NCBI GenBank assembly: GCA_934358675.1 | Contig: CAKRKX010000005.1 | Span: 1-60,964, forward strand | Direction: 5' to 3' | DNA from: an uncultured Agathobacter sp. | GTDB lineage: Bacteria > Bacillota > Clostridia > Lachnospirales > Lachnospiraceae | Length of the DNA stretch: 60,964 nucleotides | Shown here: piece by piece, positions 43,656 through 51,325 of the stretch | How the letters are laid out: the number at the start of each line of letters is the position of its first letter | Numbering within the stretch: position 1 is the first letter of the stretch | The notes under the pieces: model-generated | What the model was told of the DNA's origin: nothing | What the model saw: only the letters and a program-made list of their open reading frames with translations | Database searches by the model: none | Position numbers and translations under genes: made by a program

Positions 43656-43927
43656 TCGGTTTTGAAATAAAGTGTGCGCTCGGTACCGGCACGCCAAAGG
43701 AACTCATCACAATATTCAGTGCCATAAACAAAGCGGTTTCATCCTAAAAACAGGTCCAGTTTACATATCCTTTACATCTTTTTGTTGATATTGCACAAAA
43801 AATTCTTCGACATTTTGTAATGTTTGGCAACACTTTTGGTATGACTCATGCTATTATAATGACTGTAAAAACCCCCCAATACATTATATAAAGTTTTACT
43901 ATCCCCATAGTAAAATACCTTCTCCTA
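43656..43927 (+). other. Gene-free stretch with a possible small RNA promoter and a dyad
   Basis: No reading frame is supported here. A perfect TATAAT lies at 43855-43860 with a poor -35. A perfect 9-bp dyad (TTTTACTAT / ATAGTAAAA, 43894-43915) and then a terminator (43928-43960) follow. A short transcript of about 95 nt from about 43867 is possible. Confidence 0.35.
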
Positions 43928-43960
43928 AAGAACAGCGATCGATAGCTGTTCTTTTATTTT
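43928..43960 (+). terminator. Intrinsic terminator, plus strand
   Basis: A perfect 10-bp stem AAAGAACAGC / GCTGTTCTTT with an 8-nt loop, followed by TATTTTT. It ends the AraC gene transcript or a short independent RNA. Confidence 0.85.
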
Positions 43961-43961
43961 T

Positions 43962-44003
43962 GTCAAAAAGCGGAGCGATGCTGATTCATCACTCCGCTTT
44001 GTT
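43962..44003 (-). terminator. Terminator of the C69 dipeptidase gene
   Basis: Arms AAAGCGGAG / CTCCGCTTT (43968-43976 and 43992-44000) with inner partial pairing, followed by TTTTTG on the minus strand, a few bases after the dipeptidase stop codon. Confidence 0.85.
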
Positions 44004-44011
44004 TCTATATC

Positions 44012-45493
44012 CTACGCATCCGACCGCGAATACGCATTCTTCATCTGATTGCTCAGTTCAAACAGAACTTTGTCAAGTGTTGCCAACGCCTCTGTCTTTA
44101 ACATCTTTGCGACTTCCTCGTTGGCCTGCTCACGAAGCGCGCGGCGCTTCGCCTCGTCGGTCTCTGCTGCAAGCAGCGCATCAAATTTGTTGATCAGCTC
44201 GTGGCTTTTTGCCAGAACATGCTCCTGATAGCGCTCGATATGGAAAAGCGACTTACGGTAGGACGCATCCGCCATAGCGGCAATCATGCGGCTGGTCCAG
44301 TAGAAATTGTCGGTCGACACTTCCCCGGTCGTATTGCCGAGATAATCCGGCACCGTATCCACATCTGTGTAAAAAGGCGCTACCACATTGAACGCATTCG
44401 ATCCATATGCCACCCACTCGATCGTGCGACTGTCCTCGGCATGATCCGGTCGCATCTGGATGATAGACAGAAAATCGTTTCGATTGATGCCGATAGATCG
44501 GTACGCTCCCGCCATGGATTTGTCGCCGTACGGGAGATACGGATCGTATGGTGTTCCCTGAAAATGCGCAGAGAGCACATACTTGACATCTTCCACCGTA
44601 ATCTTCTTCTCCGGCTTCATGCACCAAGGAAGATCATCGGAAAAAGGTGTATAATCAGCATTTTCGCCATCCCATACTTTCGTATGAGGATTCAGGCAGC
44701 GCAGCATATACCACGCACGCGGCGTATTGTATACATGATCGGAATCATCGTGACTTCCGAAGATTTCGCGCGGATTAACCGTTCCATCCATCGACAGATT
44801 CAAATGATGTTTCTCGATAAACTCAGCCAGATCCGCCGAACACATAAAGTTTTTCTGCTCGCCCAGCGCATCTTCCATATCAAACGCATCCAAACCAAGC
44901 TGATTCGGCATCACAACATACACATCATCCGGCACACGGCGCGCAATCCAGTGATGTCCACCGATCGTTTCCAGCCACCAGATTTCATCCTTATCCTGAA
45001 ATGCAATGCCGTTCATCTCATACGTTCCGTACTGCTCCAGCAACATGCCGAGGCGTTTGACGCCCTCTCTTGCGCTGTGAATGTATGGCAGGACAATGTA
45101 TACAATATCCTCCTCCCCGATGCCTCCGGCAATTTCTTCGCCCTCCTCTGCCGACTGATATGTCACAAGCGGATCAGCTCCGAGCACGCGCGGATTGGAT
45201 GTAATTGTCTCGGTTGCTGTCATGCCGACATGCGCCGCATTGACACCGCTCGCAGCCCAGATTCCTTCACCTTTTACCGCATTTGGCATCGCTGTATACT
45301 GCATCGGATCATCCGGAAGCTTGATCTTCACATGCGAGATGACCGACTCATACTCGCGCGGCTGCTCCTCCGGATGAATGACCGCAAATTTCTTTGGAGT
45401 AAAGTGTCCGGCTCCCGAATCGTCGTTTCTTGCGATCATCGTCGAGCCGTCGTAGGAAGCATTCTTTCCTACCAGAATTGTTGTACAAGGCAT
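44012..45493 (-). CDS. C69 family dipeptidase
   Basis: A 493-aa Ntn-hydrolase. The start MPCTTILVGKNASYDGSTMIARNDDSG exposes Cys3, which becomes the N-terminal nucleophile after removal of the first residues, as in Lactobacillus PepD. DEIWWLETIGGHHWIARRVPDDVYVVMPNQ and DPYLPYGDKSMAGAYRSIGINRNDF are conserved in the family. It cleaves a broad range of dipeptides, usually in the cytoplasm; no signal peptide is seen. The start at 45493 is supported by AGGAGG; the frame opens at 45646. It appears monocistronic. Confidence 0.92.
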   Translation of the reverse strand: MPCTTILVGKNASYDGSTMIARNDDSGAGHFTPKKFAVIHPEEQPREYESVISHVKIKLPDDPMQYTAMPNAVKGEGIWAASGVNAAHVGMTATETITSNPRVLGADPLVTYQSAEEGEEIAGGIGEEDIVYIVLPYIHSAREGVKRLGMLLEQYGTYEMNGIAFQDKDEIWWLETIGGHHWIARRVPDDVYVVMPNQLGLDAFDMEDALGEQKNFMCSADLAEFIEKHHLNLSMDGTVNPREIFGSHDDSDHVYNTPRAWYMLRCLNPHTKVWDGENADYTPFSDDLPWCMKPEKKITVEDVKYVLSAHFQGTPYDPYLPYGDKSMAGAYRSIGINRNDFLSIIQMRPDHAEDSRTIEWVAYGSNAFNVVAPFYTDVDTVPDYLGNTTGEVSTDNFYWTSRMIAAMADASYRKSLFHIERYQEHVLAKSHELINKFDALLAAETDEAKRRALREQANEEVAKMLKTEALATLDKVLFELSNQMKNAYSRSDA

Positions 45494-45540
45494 ATGTGAT
45501 TCCTCCTCTTTCCCTATTATACTATGTAAATCCGAAATCA

Positions 45541-45580
45541 TGTGTCGGGGCTTACCCAGGACGCCTTCTGCTCCGGCACA
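45541..45580. other. Imperfect intergenic hairpin
   Basis: TGTGTCGG (45541-45548) pairs with CCGGCACA (45573-45580) around an inner GGCTTACCCAGG segment. It resembles in layout the hairpins at 1120-1167 and 49985-50071. No T-tract follows on either strand. Confidence 0.35.
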
Positions 45581-45604
45581 TTGATTTCGCCCTATACTAT
45601 ATAT

Positions 45605-45634
45605 GAAAAGGGCGCGATTCCATGAATCACGCCC
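45605..45634 (-). terminator. Terminator of pgi
   Basis: GGGCGCGATT / AATCACGCCC (one G-U pair) with a 5-nt loop, followed by TTTTC on the minus strand, about 20 bp past the pgi stop codon. Confidence 0.8.
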
Positions 45635-45657
45635 CGTGTATCCCAAAATACTTAAAA

Positions 45658-47238
45658 TTAGATGTTCAGCAGATCACTGAATACCTTCAGTGCGCCGTCA
45701 GTCTCATGAGCAAGCACGCGTTTTGCAAGAACCTTACCAAGCTGTACGCCTTCCTGATCAAAACTGTTGACATTCCAGATGAAGCCCTGGAACATAACCT
45801 TGTTCTCGAAGTGTGCAAGTAACGCACCCATAGACTTCGGATTTACCTGATCTCCGATGATGATGGATGACGGACGTCCGCCCTCAAAGTTCTTGTTGCG
45901 GTTCTCGTCAGCCTTGCCACATGCGAAAGCAACGATCTGTGCGGCAACGTTCGCGCAAAGCTTCTGCTGGCTTGTGCTTCCCTGAATATCAACATCGGTA
46001 CCGAGCTGACTGTTCTTGTAGCCAACGAACTGTAACGGAATGATGTCGGTTCCCTGATGCAGTAACTGGTAGAAAGAATGCTGTCCGTTTGTACCAGGCT
46101 CACCGAAGATAACCGGTCCTGTCACATAGTTGATCGGATCACCGAAACGGTTCACCGACTTACCATTGGACTCCATATCAAGCTGCTGTAAGTGAGCCGG
46201 GAAACGGCTGAGTGCCTGTGAGTAAGGCAGTACAGCGGTGCTTGGATATCTAAGTACGTTGCGCTCATAGAAACCGATCAAAGCGTCAAGCATTGCGGCA
46301 TTCTTCATAACATCGGCATTTGCGGAAAGCTTATCTTCCTCTGCTGCTCCGTCCAGGAAATCTGCGAATACTTCCGGTCCGAAAGCCAGAGATAATACAG
46401 CGCCTCCAACTGCAGATGTAGAAGAATAACGTCCTCCGATATAATCATCCATAAAGAAAGCAGCCAGATAATCATCACTCTTGGCAAGTGGAGATGTCTC
46501 ACTTGTAACAGCGATCATATGATTTGCAGGATTCAGTCCCGCGTTCTTTAATGCATCTTTAACAAATGACTCGTTTGTCAGAGTCTCAAGTGTTGTACCT
46601 GATTTTGAAACAAGTACGAAGATGGAATGTGCAACATCGATCGAATTTAATACTGCTGCCGCATCATCCGGATCTACGTTACTGATGAATTTGGCTTCCA
46701 TCTTGAATGTATTATTCTTCTTAGCCCAGTTCTCCAATGCAAGATACATTGCACGAGGACCAAGATCACTACCACCGATACCGATCTGAACAACCGTTGT
46801 AAACTTCTCGCCTGCTGCGTTTGTGATCTCGCCTGCATGAACCTTGTTTGCAAAATCAGTGATACGGTTCTGCTGCTCAACGTAAAAAGCACGCTTGTCA
46901 ACGCCGTCTGCCATAACCGTGTCGCCGAGCTGGCCACGGGTCAGATGATGAAGAACCAGTCTGTTCTCTCCAGTGTTGATCACTGCTCCGTTGTAAAGTT
47001 CCTTAAACTTCTCCGCAAGCTGTGCCTCGTCAGCTAATTTTACAAGTGCTGCCAGCACATTGTCATCAACGGCTTTTGCAGCGTAATTATAAGTAAATCC
47101 TGCTGCCATCGGGATGCTGTACTCCTTGACACGCTTTGCACCGTTCTCGCCGGACATAACCTCTGCAAGATTGACACGCGCGGTGTCCTTCAGCTCCTGA
47201 TAGGATGTAAGGGTATCCAAATTGTTCCAGGTAACCAT
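45658..47238 (-). CDS. pgi: Glucose-6-phosphate isomerase
   Basis: A 526-aa enzyme interconverting glucose-6-phosphate and fructose-6-phosphate. Motifs: VQIGIGGSDLGPRAMYLAL, VSKSGTTLETLTNESF, IGGRYSSTSAVGGAVLSLAFG, FGEPGTNGQHSFYQLLHQGTDIIP and FDQEGVQLGKVLAKRV. All are canonical for the long PGI family. It is monocistronic with its own terminator. In addition to glycolysis it supplies fructose-6-phosphate for amino sugars used by the glycan operon and by peptidoglycan synthesis. Confidence 0.97.
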   Translation of the reverse strand: MVTWNNLDTLTSYQELKDTARVNLAEVMSGENGAKRVKEYSIPMAAGFTYNYAAKAVDDNVLAALVKLADEAQLAEKFKELYNGAVINTGENRLVLHHLTRGQLGDTVMADGVDKRAFYVEQQNRITDFANKVHAGEITNAAGEKFTTVVQIGIGGSDLGPRAMYLALENWAKKNNTFKMEAKFISNVDPDDAAAVLNSIDVAHSIFVLVSKSGTTLETLTNESFVKDALKNAGLNPANHMIAVTSETSPLAKSDDYLAAFFMDDYIGGRYSSTSAVGGAVLSLAFGPEVFADFLDGAAEEDKLSANADVMKNAAMLDALIGFYERNVLRYPSTAVLPYSQALSRFPAHLQQLDMESNGKSVNRFGDPINYVTGPVIFGEPGTNGQHSFYQLLHQGTDIIPLQFVGYKNSQLGTDVDIQGSTSQQKLCANVAAQIVAFACGKADENRNKNFEGGRPSSIIIGDQVNPKSMGALLAHFENKVMFQGFIWNVNSFDQEGVQLGKVLAKRVLAHETDGALKVFSDLLNI

Positions 47239-47336
47239 GATAGTTTCCTCCTTAAATATGTTCTCTTATTGAATTATTTCACCTATGTGATTATACTATT
47301 AAATCACCATGAGTTCAAGACATGATGCATGAGAAA

Positions 47337-47380
47337 AAAGCATCATCAATACGTATTTTCACACAATTCGATGATGCTTT
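47337..47380 (-). terminator. Terminator of the NSS symporter gene
   Basis: An 11-bp perfect stem AAAGCATCATC / GATGATGCTTT with a 22-nt loop, followed by TTTTCTC on the minus strand. Confidence 0.85.
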
Positions 47381-47393
47381 CTATGTTATCTGC

Positions 47394-48749
47394 CTAAATT
47401 AAGCCCTGAATTAAAATAATCAGGATCAGGATCGGCAGTATAAATTTAAAATACGGATGCAGCCATCGCGCAATCTTTATGCCTTTTCCCGTATTCGCTT
47501 CCTCGAGATAATTGTCGAATCCCCAGCCCCACTTTGTCACGCAGAAAAGCAGATAAACCAGTGATCCGAGCGGAAGCAGCAGATTGCTGACGATGAAATC
47601 CTCGCTGTCGAGCACGTCGCGTCCGCCGATCAGATGCAGGTTGCTCCAGACATTGTAGCCCAATACGCAAGGGACACTCGCGATCAGAATGATGATGCAG
47701 TTGATCAAAGCCGCCTTGTTACGGCTCCATCCAAACATATCAATGCAGAAAGACATAATATTCTCGAACACCGCAATGATCGTCGAGAAACTTGCAAATG
47801 TCATAAACAGGAAGAACAGCGTTCCCCAGAGTCTTCCACCCGCCATATGAACGAACACGTTCGGCAGCGTCACGAAGATCAGTGACGGTCCGGCAGTCGC
47901 CTCAACACCGTAGCTGAAACATGCCGGGAAAATAATCAGACCGGACATGATCGCAACAAACGTGTCAAGTGCGCAGATTCTGGCGCCTTCGCCGGCAAGC
48001 GAATGCTCGCGGCTCATGTAACTTCCAAAGATCTCCATCGCAGCCACACCAAGGCTCAGCGTGAAAAAGGCCTGATTCATCGCAGCCGAAACCACGTTTC
48101 CGAAACCGACGCTCTGCACTGTTGTCCAGTTTGGCACAAGATAGAATTTGATTCCTTCCGCAGCTCCGGAAAGTGTAAAACTGTGTACCGCAAGCACGAT
48201 GATCAGCACAAGAAGTGCGGACATCATGACTTTGCTGACTTTTTCCAGTCCGTTCTGTAAGCCTCTGCTGCACACAAGAAATCCTGCCAATACGGTCACG
48301 ACCATCCAGAATGCCATCTGTTTCGGATCGGCAAGAAGATTACTGAATACCGCGCCGGTCGCCTCGGCATCCATGCCCGCCTTAAACTCTCCGGTCAGGA
48401 ATTTGTAAAAATAAGTGACCATCCATCCGGATACGGTCGTGTAATACATCATGAGCATCACGCATCCGAAGATGGCTACCCATCCGTGCAGATGCCACTT
48501 GCTGCCCGGCTTCTCAAGTGCCTGATATGCCTGAACCGCGCTTTTTTTGCTCGCGCGTCCTACCGCAAGTTCCATAGTAAGTACCGGAAGTCCCATAATA
48601 ACAAGGAAGATCAGGTAAAGCAGCACAAACCAGCCGCCTCCGTTCTGTCCCGCAACATACGGGAATCGCCACACATTTCCGATTCCGATCGCACATCCGG
48701 CGCTTACCAGTAAAAATCCCAGACGCGATTTAAATGATTCTCGTTTCAT
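47394..48749 (-). CDS. Sodium-dependent transporter, NSS (SNF) family
   Basis: A 451-aa protein with about 11-12 membrane helices. The N-terminal SRLGFLLVSAGCAIGIGNVWRFPYVAGQNGGGWFVLLYLIFLV carries the unwound TM1 sodium/substrate site (GNVWRFPY) of the LeuT fold. Family members take up amino acids or amines with sodium. The length of about 450 aa and the loss of a twelfth helix are usual for bacterial NSS. The substrate cannot be told from sequence; amino acid is most likely. Confidence 0.94.
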   Translation of the reverse strand: MKRESFKSRLGFLLVSAGCAIGIGNVWRFPYVAGQNGGGWFVLLYLIFLVIMGLPVLTMELAVGRASKKSAVQAYQALEKPGSKWHLHGWVAIFGCVMLMMYYTTVSGWMVTYFYKFLTGEFKAGMDAEATGAVFSNLLADPKQMAFWMVVTVLAGFLVCSRGLQNGLEKVSKVMMSALLVLIIVLAVHSFTLSGAAEGIKFYLVPNWTTVQSVGFGNVVSAAMNQAFFTLSLGVAAMEIFGSYMSREHSLAGEGARICALDTFVAIMSGLIIFPACFSYGVEATAGPSLIFVTLPNVFVHMAGGRLWGTLFFLFMTFASFSTIIAVFENIMSFCIDMFGWSRNKAALINCIIILIASVPCVLGYNVWSNLHLIGGRDVLDSEDFIVSNLLLPLGSLVYLLFCVTKWGWGFDNYLEEANTGKGIKIARWLHPYFKFILPILILIILIQGLI

Positions 48750-48782
48750 ATAAAATGGTATCCCCTTAGTTTATTTTCGTTC

Positions 48783-49223
48783 TTAAGCGTTGCACAGCTC
48801 TGTGACAACTTCATTGATGACCTTGCCGTCGGCTTTACCCTTGAATTCCGGCATGATCGTCTTCATGATCTGTCCCTTGTTCTTAGTCGCGATCACATCG
48901 GCAAATTTCTCCTGCACCATCGCAAGGACTTCTTCCTTGGAGAGAAGCTTCGGTGCATACTCCTGCATGATGTCATGGCGCTTCTGATACTCAGCGATCA
49001 GCTCGGTACGATCCTTCGGGCAGGAATCGATCTGCTCCTGCACGGTCTTGAGTTCCTTCATGATCGTTGTGTTGACCATATCTTCCGGAATATTGTCACG
49101 GCATCCGGCATCGATCGCATTCTTCTTTACTGCGGAAACAAGTGAAGAGATTGCATCTTTGCGCTCTTTGTCGTGTGCCTTCATTGCTGCGATCATATCT
49201 TTTTGTAACTGTTCGATTGTCAT
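48783..49223 (-). CDS. GatB/YqeY domain protein
   Basis: A 146-aa helical protein (MTIEQLQKDMIAAMKAHDKERKDAISSLVSAVKKNAID...), with YQKRHDIMQEYAPKLLSKEEV and the C-terminal MKTIMPEFKGKADGKVINEVVTELC. It matches YqeY, which resembles the tail of the tRNA amidotransferase subunit GatB. In Firmicutes it is often associated with rpsU or housekeeping genes; its exact role is unknown. Here it precedes the NSS gene by about 30 bp on the same strand. Confidence 0.93.
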   Translation of the reverse strand: MTIEQLQKDMIAAMKAHDKERKDAISSLVSAVKKNAIDAGCRDNIPEDMVNTTIMKELKTVQEQIDSCPKDRTELIAEYQKRHDIMQEYAPKLLSKEEVLAMVQEKFADVIATKNKGQIMKTIMPEFKGKADGKVINEVVTELCNA

Positions 49224-49321
49224 TTTATTTTCCTCCTGATTTATTTTTCAATACTAATACACATTATAGCGTGATAGTATATTTATTTCTATCCCTATTC
49301 GTTTCAATTTCGCATTCGCCA

Positions 49322-49951
49322 TTATTGCAGCTTCATCCCGAACTTTGCGAGATCCACCCTGCCGTCCCGCACTTCGATCCCATCCTCTTCGAGCCTTCGC
49401 TCCTGCTCATTGGCTCCGCCGAAAGCGAACGCGCCCGACAACTCGCCCTTGGAATTGACTACGCGGAAACACGGAATATGCTCCGGATCGGGATTTTTAT
49501 GCAGCGCATTGCCCACCGCTCGCGCCATCCTGCGATCGCCTGCCATCTCCGCAATCTGTCCGTAAGTCGCCACGCAACCCTTCGGAATCTTTTTGACTGC
49601 CTCGTAAATGCGTTTCGTCGGGCTGTCTGTCACAAGTTCATAGCTGAGTGCGATCATCCTGCGGATCTCCTCATCCGGAATACTTCCGTCCAGAATTACC
49701 GTATTCCAATGTTCCTTATTCTGGTGGTATGCCGGAATGACTGACGCATAAGCACCGCGCCAGATTTCCCGCCAGTCGACATCCACTTTCACATTTAAGT
49801 TGATATATCCGTTGCGCTCATACGTCCAAAGGAACGCTTTATCGCTGCCTTTCACACGGACAAGCTGCCAGTTTTCGTCATGAAAAGGCGCCGCCTGATA
49901 TGTGTCCGGAAACGATAATCCGTATGCAAGTGCTTCGTCTCTTGTCTGCAA
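49322..49951 (-). CDS. YjbR/MmcQ domain fused to an MGMT-like DNA-binding domain
   Basis: A 209-aa fusion. Residues 1 to about 105 are a YjbR (MmcQ) domain (SFPDTYQAAPFHDENWQLVRVKG, WNTVILDGSIPDEEIRRMI). Residues about 112-209 are the methylguanine-DNA methyltransferase fold (RIYEAVKKIPKGCVATYGQIAEMAGDRRMARAVGNALHKNP). The active-site motif reads I159-P-C161-F-R-V instead of PCHR: the nucleophilic Cys is kept but the activating His is Phe. Alkyltransferase-like proteins normally replace Cys with Trp, so this is neither form. It may bind alkylated bases without efficient repair, or transfer slowly. Confidence 0.85.
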   Translation of the reverse strand: MQTRDEALAYGLSFPDTYQAAPFHDENWQLVRVKGSDKAFLWTYERNGYINLNVKVDVDWREIWRGAYASVIPAYHQNKEHWNTVILDGSIPDEEIRRMIALSYELVTDSPTKRIYEAVKKIPKGCVATYGQIAEMAGDRRMARAVGNALHKNPDPEHIPCFRVVNSKGELSGAFAFGGANEQERRLEEDGIEVRDGRVDLAKFGMKLQ

Positions 49952-49984
49952 GGTGATCCCTCCTTATTTCGAATATCCTTAAAT

Positions 49985-50071
49985 AAGTGTTTACGAAACT
50001 CCTGTGGTGGCTTGCCCGGGCTCGGCTGGCTCTGCGGCGGGCAAGCCGCCACAAGAGATTCGCAAACGCTT
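49985..50071. other. Long 87-nt imperfect hairpin
   Basis: Two 34-nt arms (49985-50018 and 50038-50071) pair at 31 positions with 3 mismatches and a 19-nt loop. It lies between the YjbR-MGMT gene and the hydroxy-acid oxidase gene. No T-tract follows, so it is not an ordinary terminator. It could be a miniature mobile element or a regulatory/processing RNA. Confidence 0.6.
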
Positions 50072-50079
50072 AAATATCC

Positions 50080-51120
50080 TTAAAACGAAATCGTGTGATC
50101 ATGCGGTGTCCAGACACAGTCTCTTGTAATCTCCTTGAGAGAGGAAACGCCGCACATCTTCATCGTATCTTCCAGTTCGCCGCCGATCTTGTCAATGTAA
50201 CTCTTGACACCCTCGCGCTCTCCACCGTACACTGCGGTCACAAACGGTCTTGCGATAATGACTGCGTCTGCACCCAAAGCAATTGCCTTAAAGACATCCG
50301 TACCGGAACGGATTCCTCCGTCCACGAAGATCTTCATCGAACCATCCACTGCATGTGCAATATCTTCCAGCACCTCGGCTGTGGCTGGGCACTGATCCAG
50401 CACACGTCCGCCGTGATTCGACACAACAATGGCTGCCGCGCCGGCTTCCTTTGCTTTCAAAGCGCCTTTTGCTGTCATCACGCCTTTTACAATAAAAGGA
50501 ACGCCTGCCGCCTGTGCAACCTCGCGAAGTTCTTCCACCGTCTTGCTGCCTGCCGGCGGATCAAGATTCTTCAGAAACGGAAGTCCCGCCGCATCCACGT
50601 CCATCGCTACCGCGAAGGCTCCGGATGCATGCACCATCTCCATCTTCTCGCGGATCACATCGATGTTCCACGGCTTGACCGTCGGAATCCCGAGCCCGTC
50701 TGCTTTCTTGATTGCCTCTGTCGCGGCAACCATCACGTTGCCGTCCGTTCCGTCGCCCGTAAATGCGGCAATGCCGAATTCCGCACACGAAGAAACCAGT
50801 ATATCATTATAGGAGATGTCGTTTAAGCAGTCGCCGTAATGGAGCTGCACCGCACCGACCGGTCCCGCAAAAAACGGATACTTAAAGCTTTTGCCGAACA
50901 GGTTTAAGCTCGTGTCGACCGGTCGGTTCTCCGCGATCGTGTCCATCTGCACACGGATCTCCTTCCATTTATCATAATTGCGCTTCGCGGTGTCTCCGAC
51001 GCCTTTGGAACCCGGTCCCGGCATCTGACTGCCGCATGCGCGCCCGTTACATTCCGGACATGCCTTGCAATAATTGCCGATGCGCCCTCTCGCCGCTTCG
51101 ATACACTCTGCGTAGTTCAT
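50080..51120 (-). CDS. Alpha-hydroxy-acid oxidase family FMN enzyme
   Basis: A 346-aa TIM-barrel flavoprotein. SNHGGRVLDQCPATAEVL holds the His-Gly-Gly-Arg active-site motif, and IFVDGGIRSGTDVFKAIALGADAVIIARPF is the FMN phosphate-binding part. The N-terminus carries a Cys-rich stretch (CKACPECNGRACG) not found in lactate oxidase, which might bind metal or form disulfides. Such proteins oxidise lactate or glycolate, or act as isomerase-like dehydrogenases in anaerobes; the substrate is open. The start at 51120 has AAGAAGG upstream, although the frame opens at 51249. Confidence 0.88.
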   Translation of the reverse strand: MNYAECIEAARGRIGNYCKACPECNGRACGSQMPGPGSKGVGDTAKRNYDKWKEIRVQMDTIAENRPVDTSLNLFGKSFKYPFFAGPVGAVQLHYGDCLNDISYNDILVSSCAEFGIAAFTGDGTDGNVMVAATEAIKKADGLGIPTVKPWNIDVIREKMEMVHASGAFAVAMDVDAAGLPFLKNLDPPAGSKTVEELREVAQAAGVPFIVKGVMTAKGALKAKEAGAAAIVVSNHGGRVLDQCPATAEVLEDIAHAVDGSMKIFVDGGIRSGTDVFKAIALGADAVIIARPFVTAVYGGEREGVKSYIDKIGGELEDTMKMCGVSSLKEITRDCVWTPHDHTISF

Positions 51121-51224
51121 TGTAATACCTTCTTTCTTTAGAAATTGCATTATTAGCCTAGCATCCTGTATCTCGAAAGTCAATATCAGCTGCCGGAACA
51201 GAAGGCACGCGCATCGCAAACAAC

Positions 51225-51283
51225 AAACAGGGCACATGCCGCTTTTCATGCAAAAGCATGTTTACGGTCATATGCCCTGTTTT
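51225..51283. terminator. Bipartite hairpin after the ABC permease
   Basis: Outer arms AAACAGGGCA / TGCCCTGTTT and an inner CATGCAAAAGCATG. T-tracts are modest (TTTT on plus, TTTGTTG on minus). Probably the intrinsic terminator of the ABC operon. Confidence 0.65.
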
Positions 51284-51325
51284 ATGACTAATTGATAAAA
51301 CTATCAGTTCTTCATTCTGCGCTTA

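Noticed and set aside
44201..45499. 432-aa plus-strand frame opposite the C69 dipeptidase
   Set aside because: The opposite strand encodes a complete C69 family enzyme with AGGAGG; the long antisense frame is Arg/His/Ile-rich shadow sequence without recognisable motifs.
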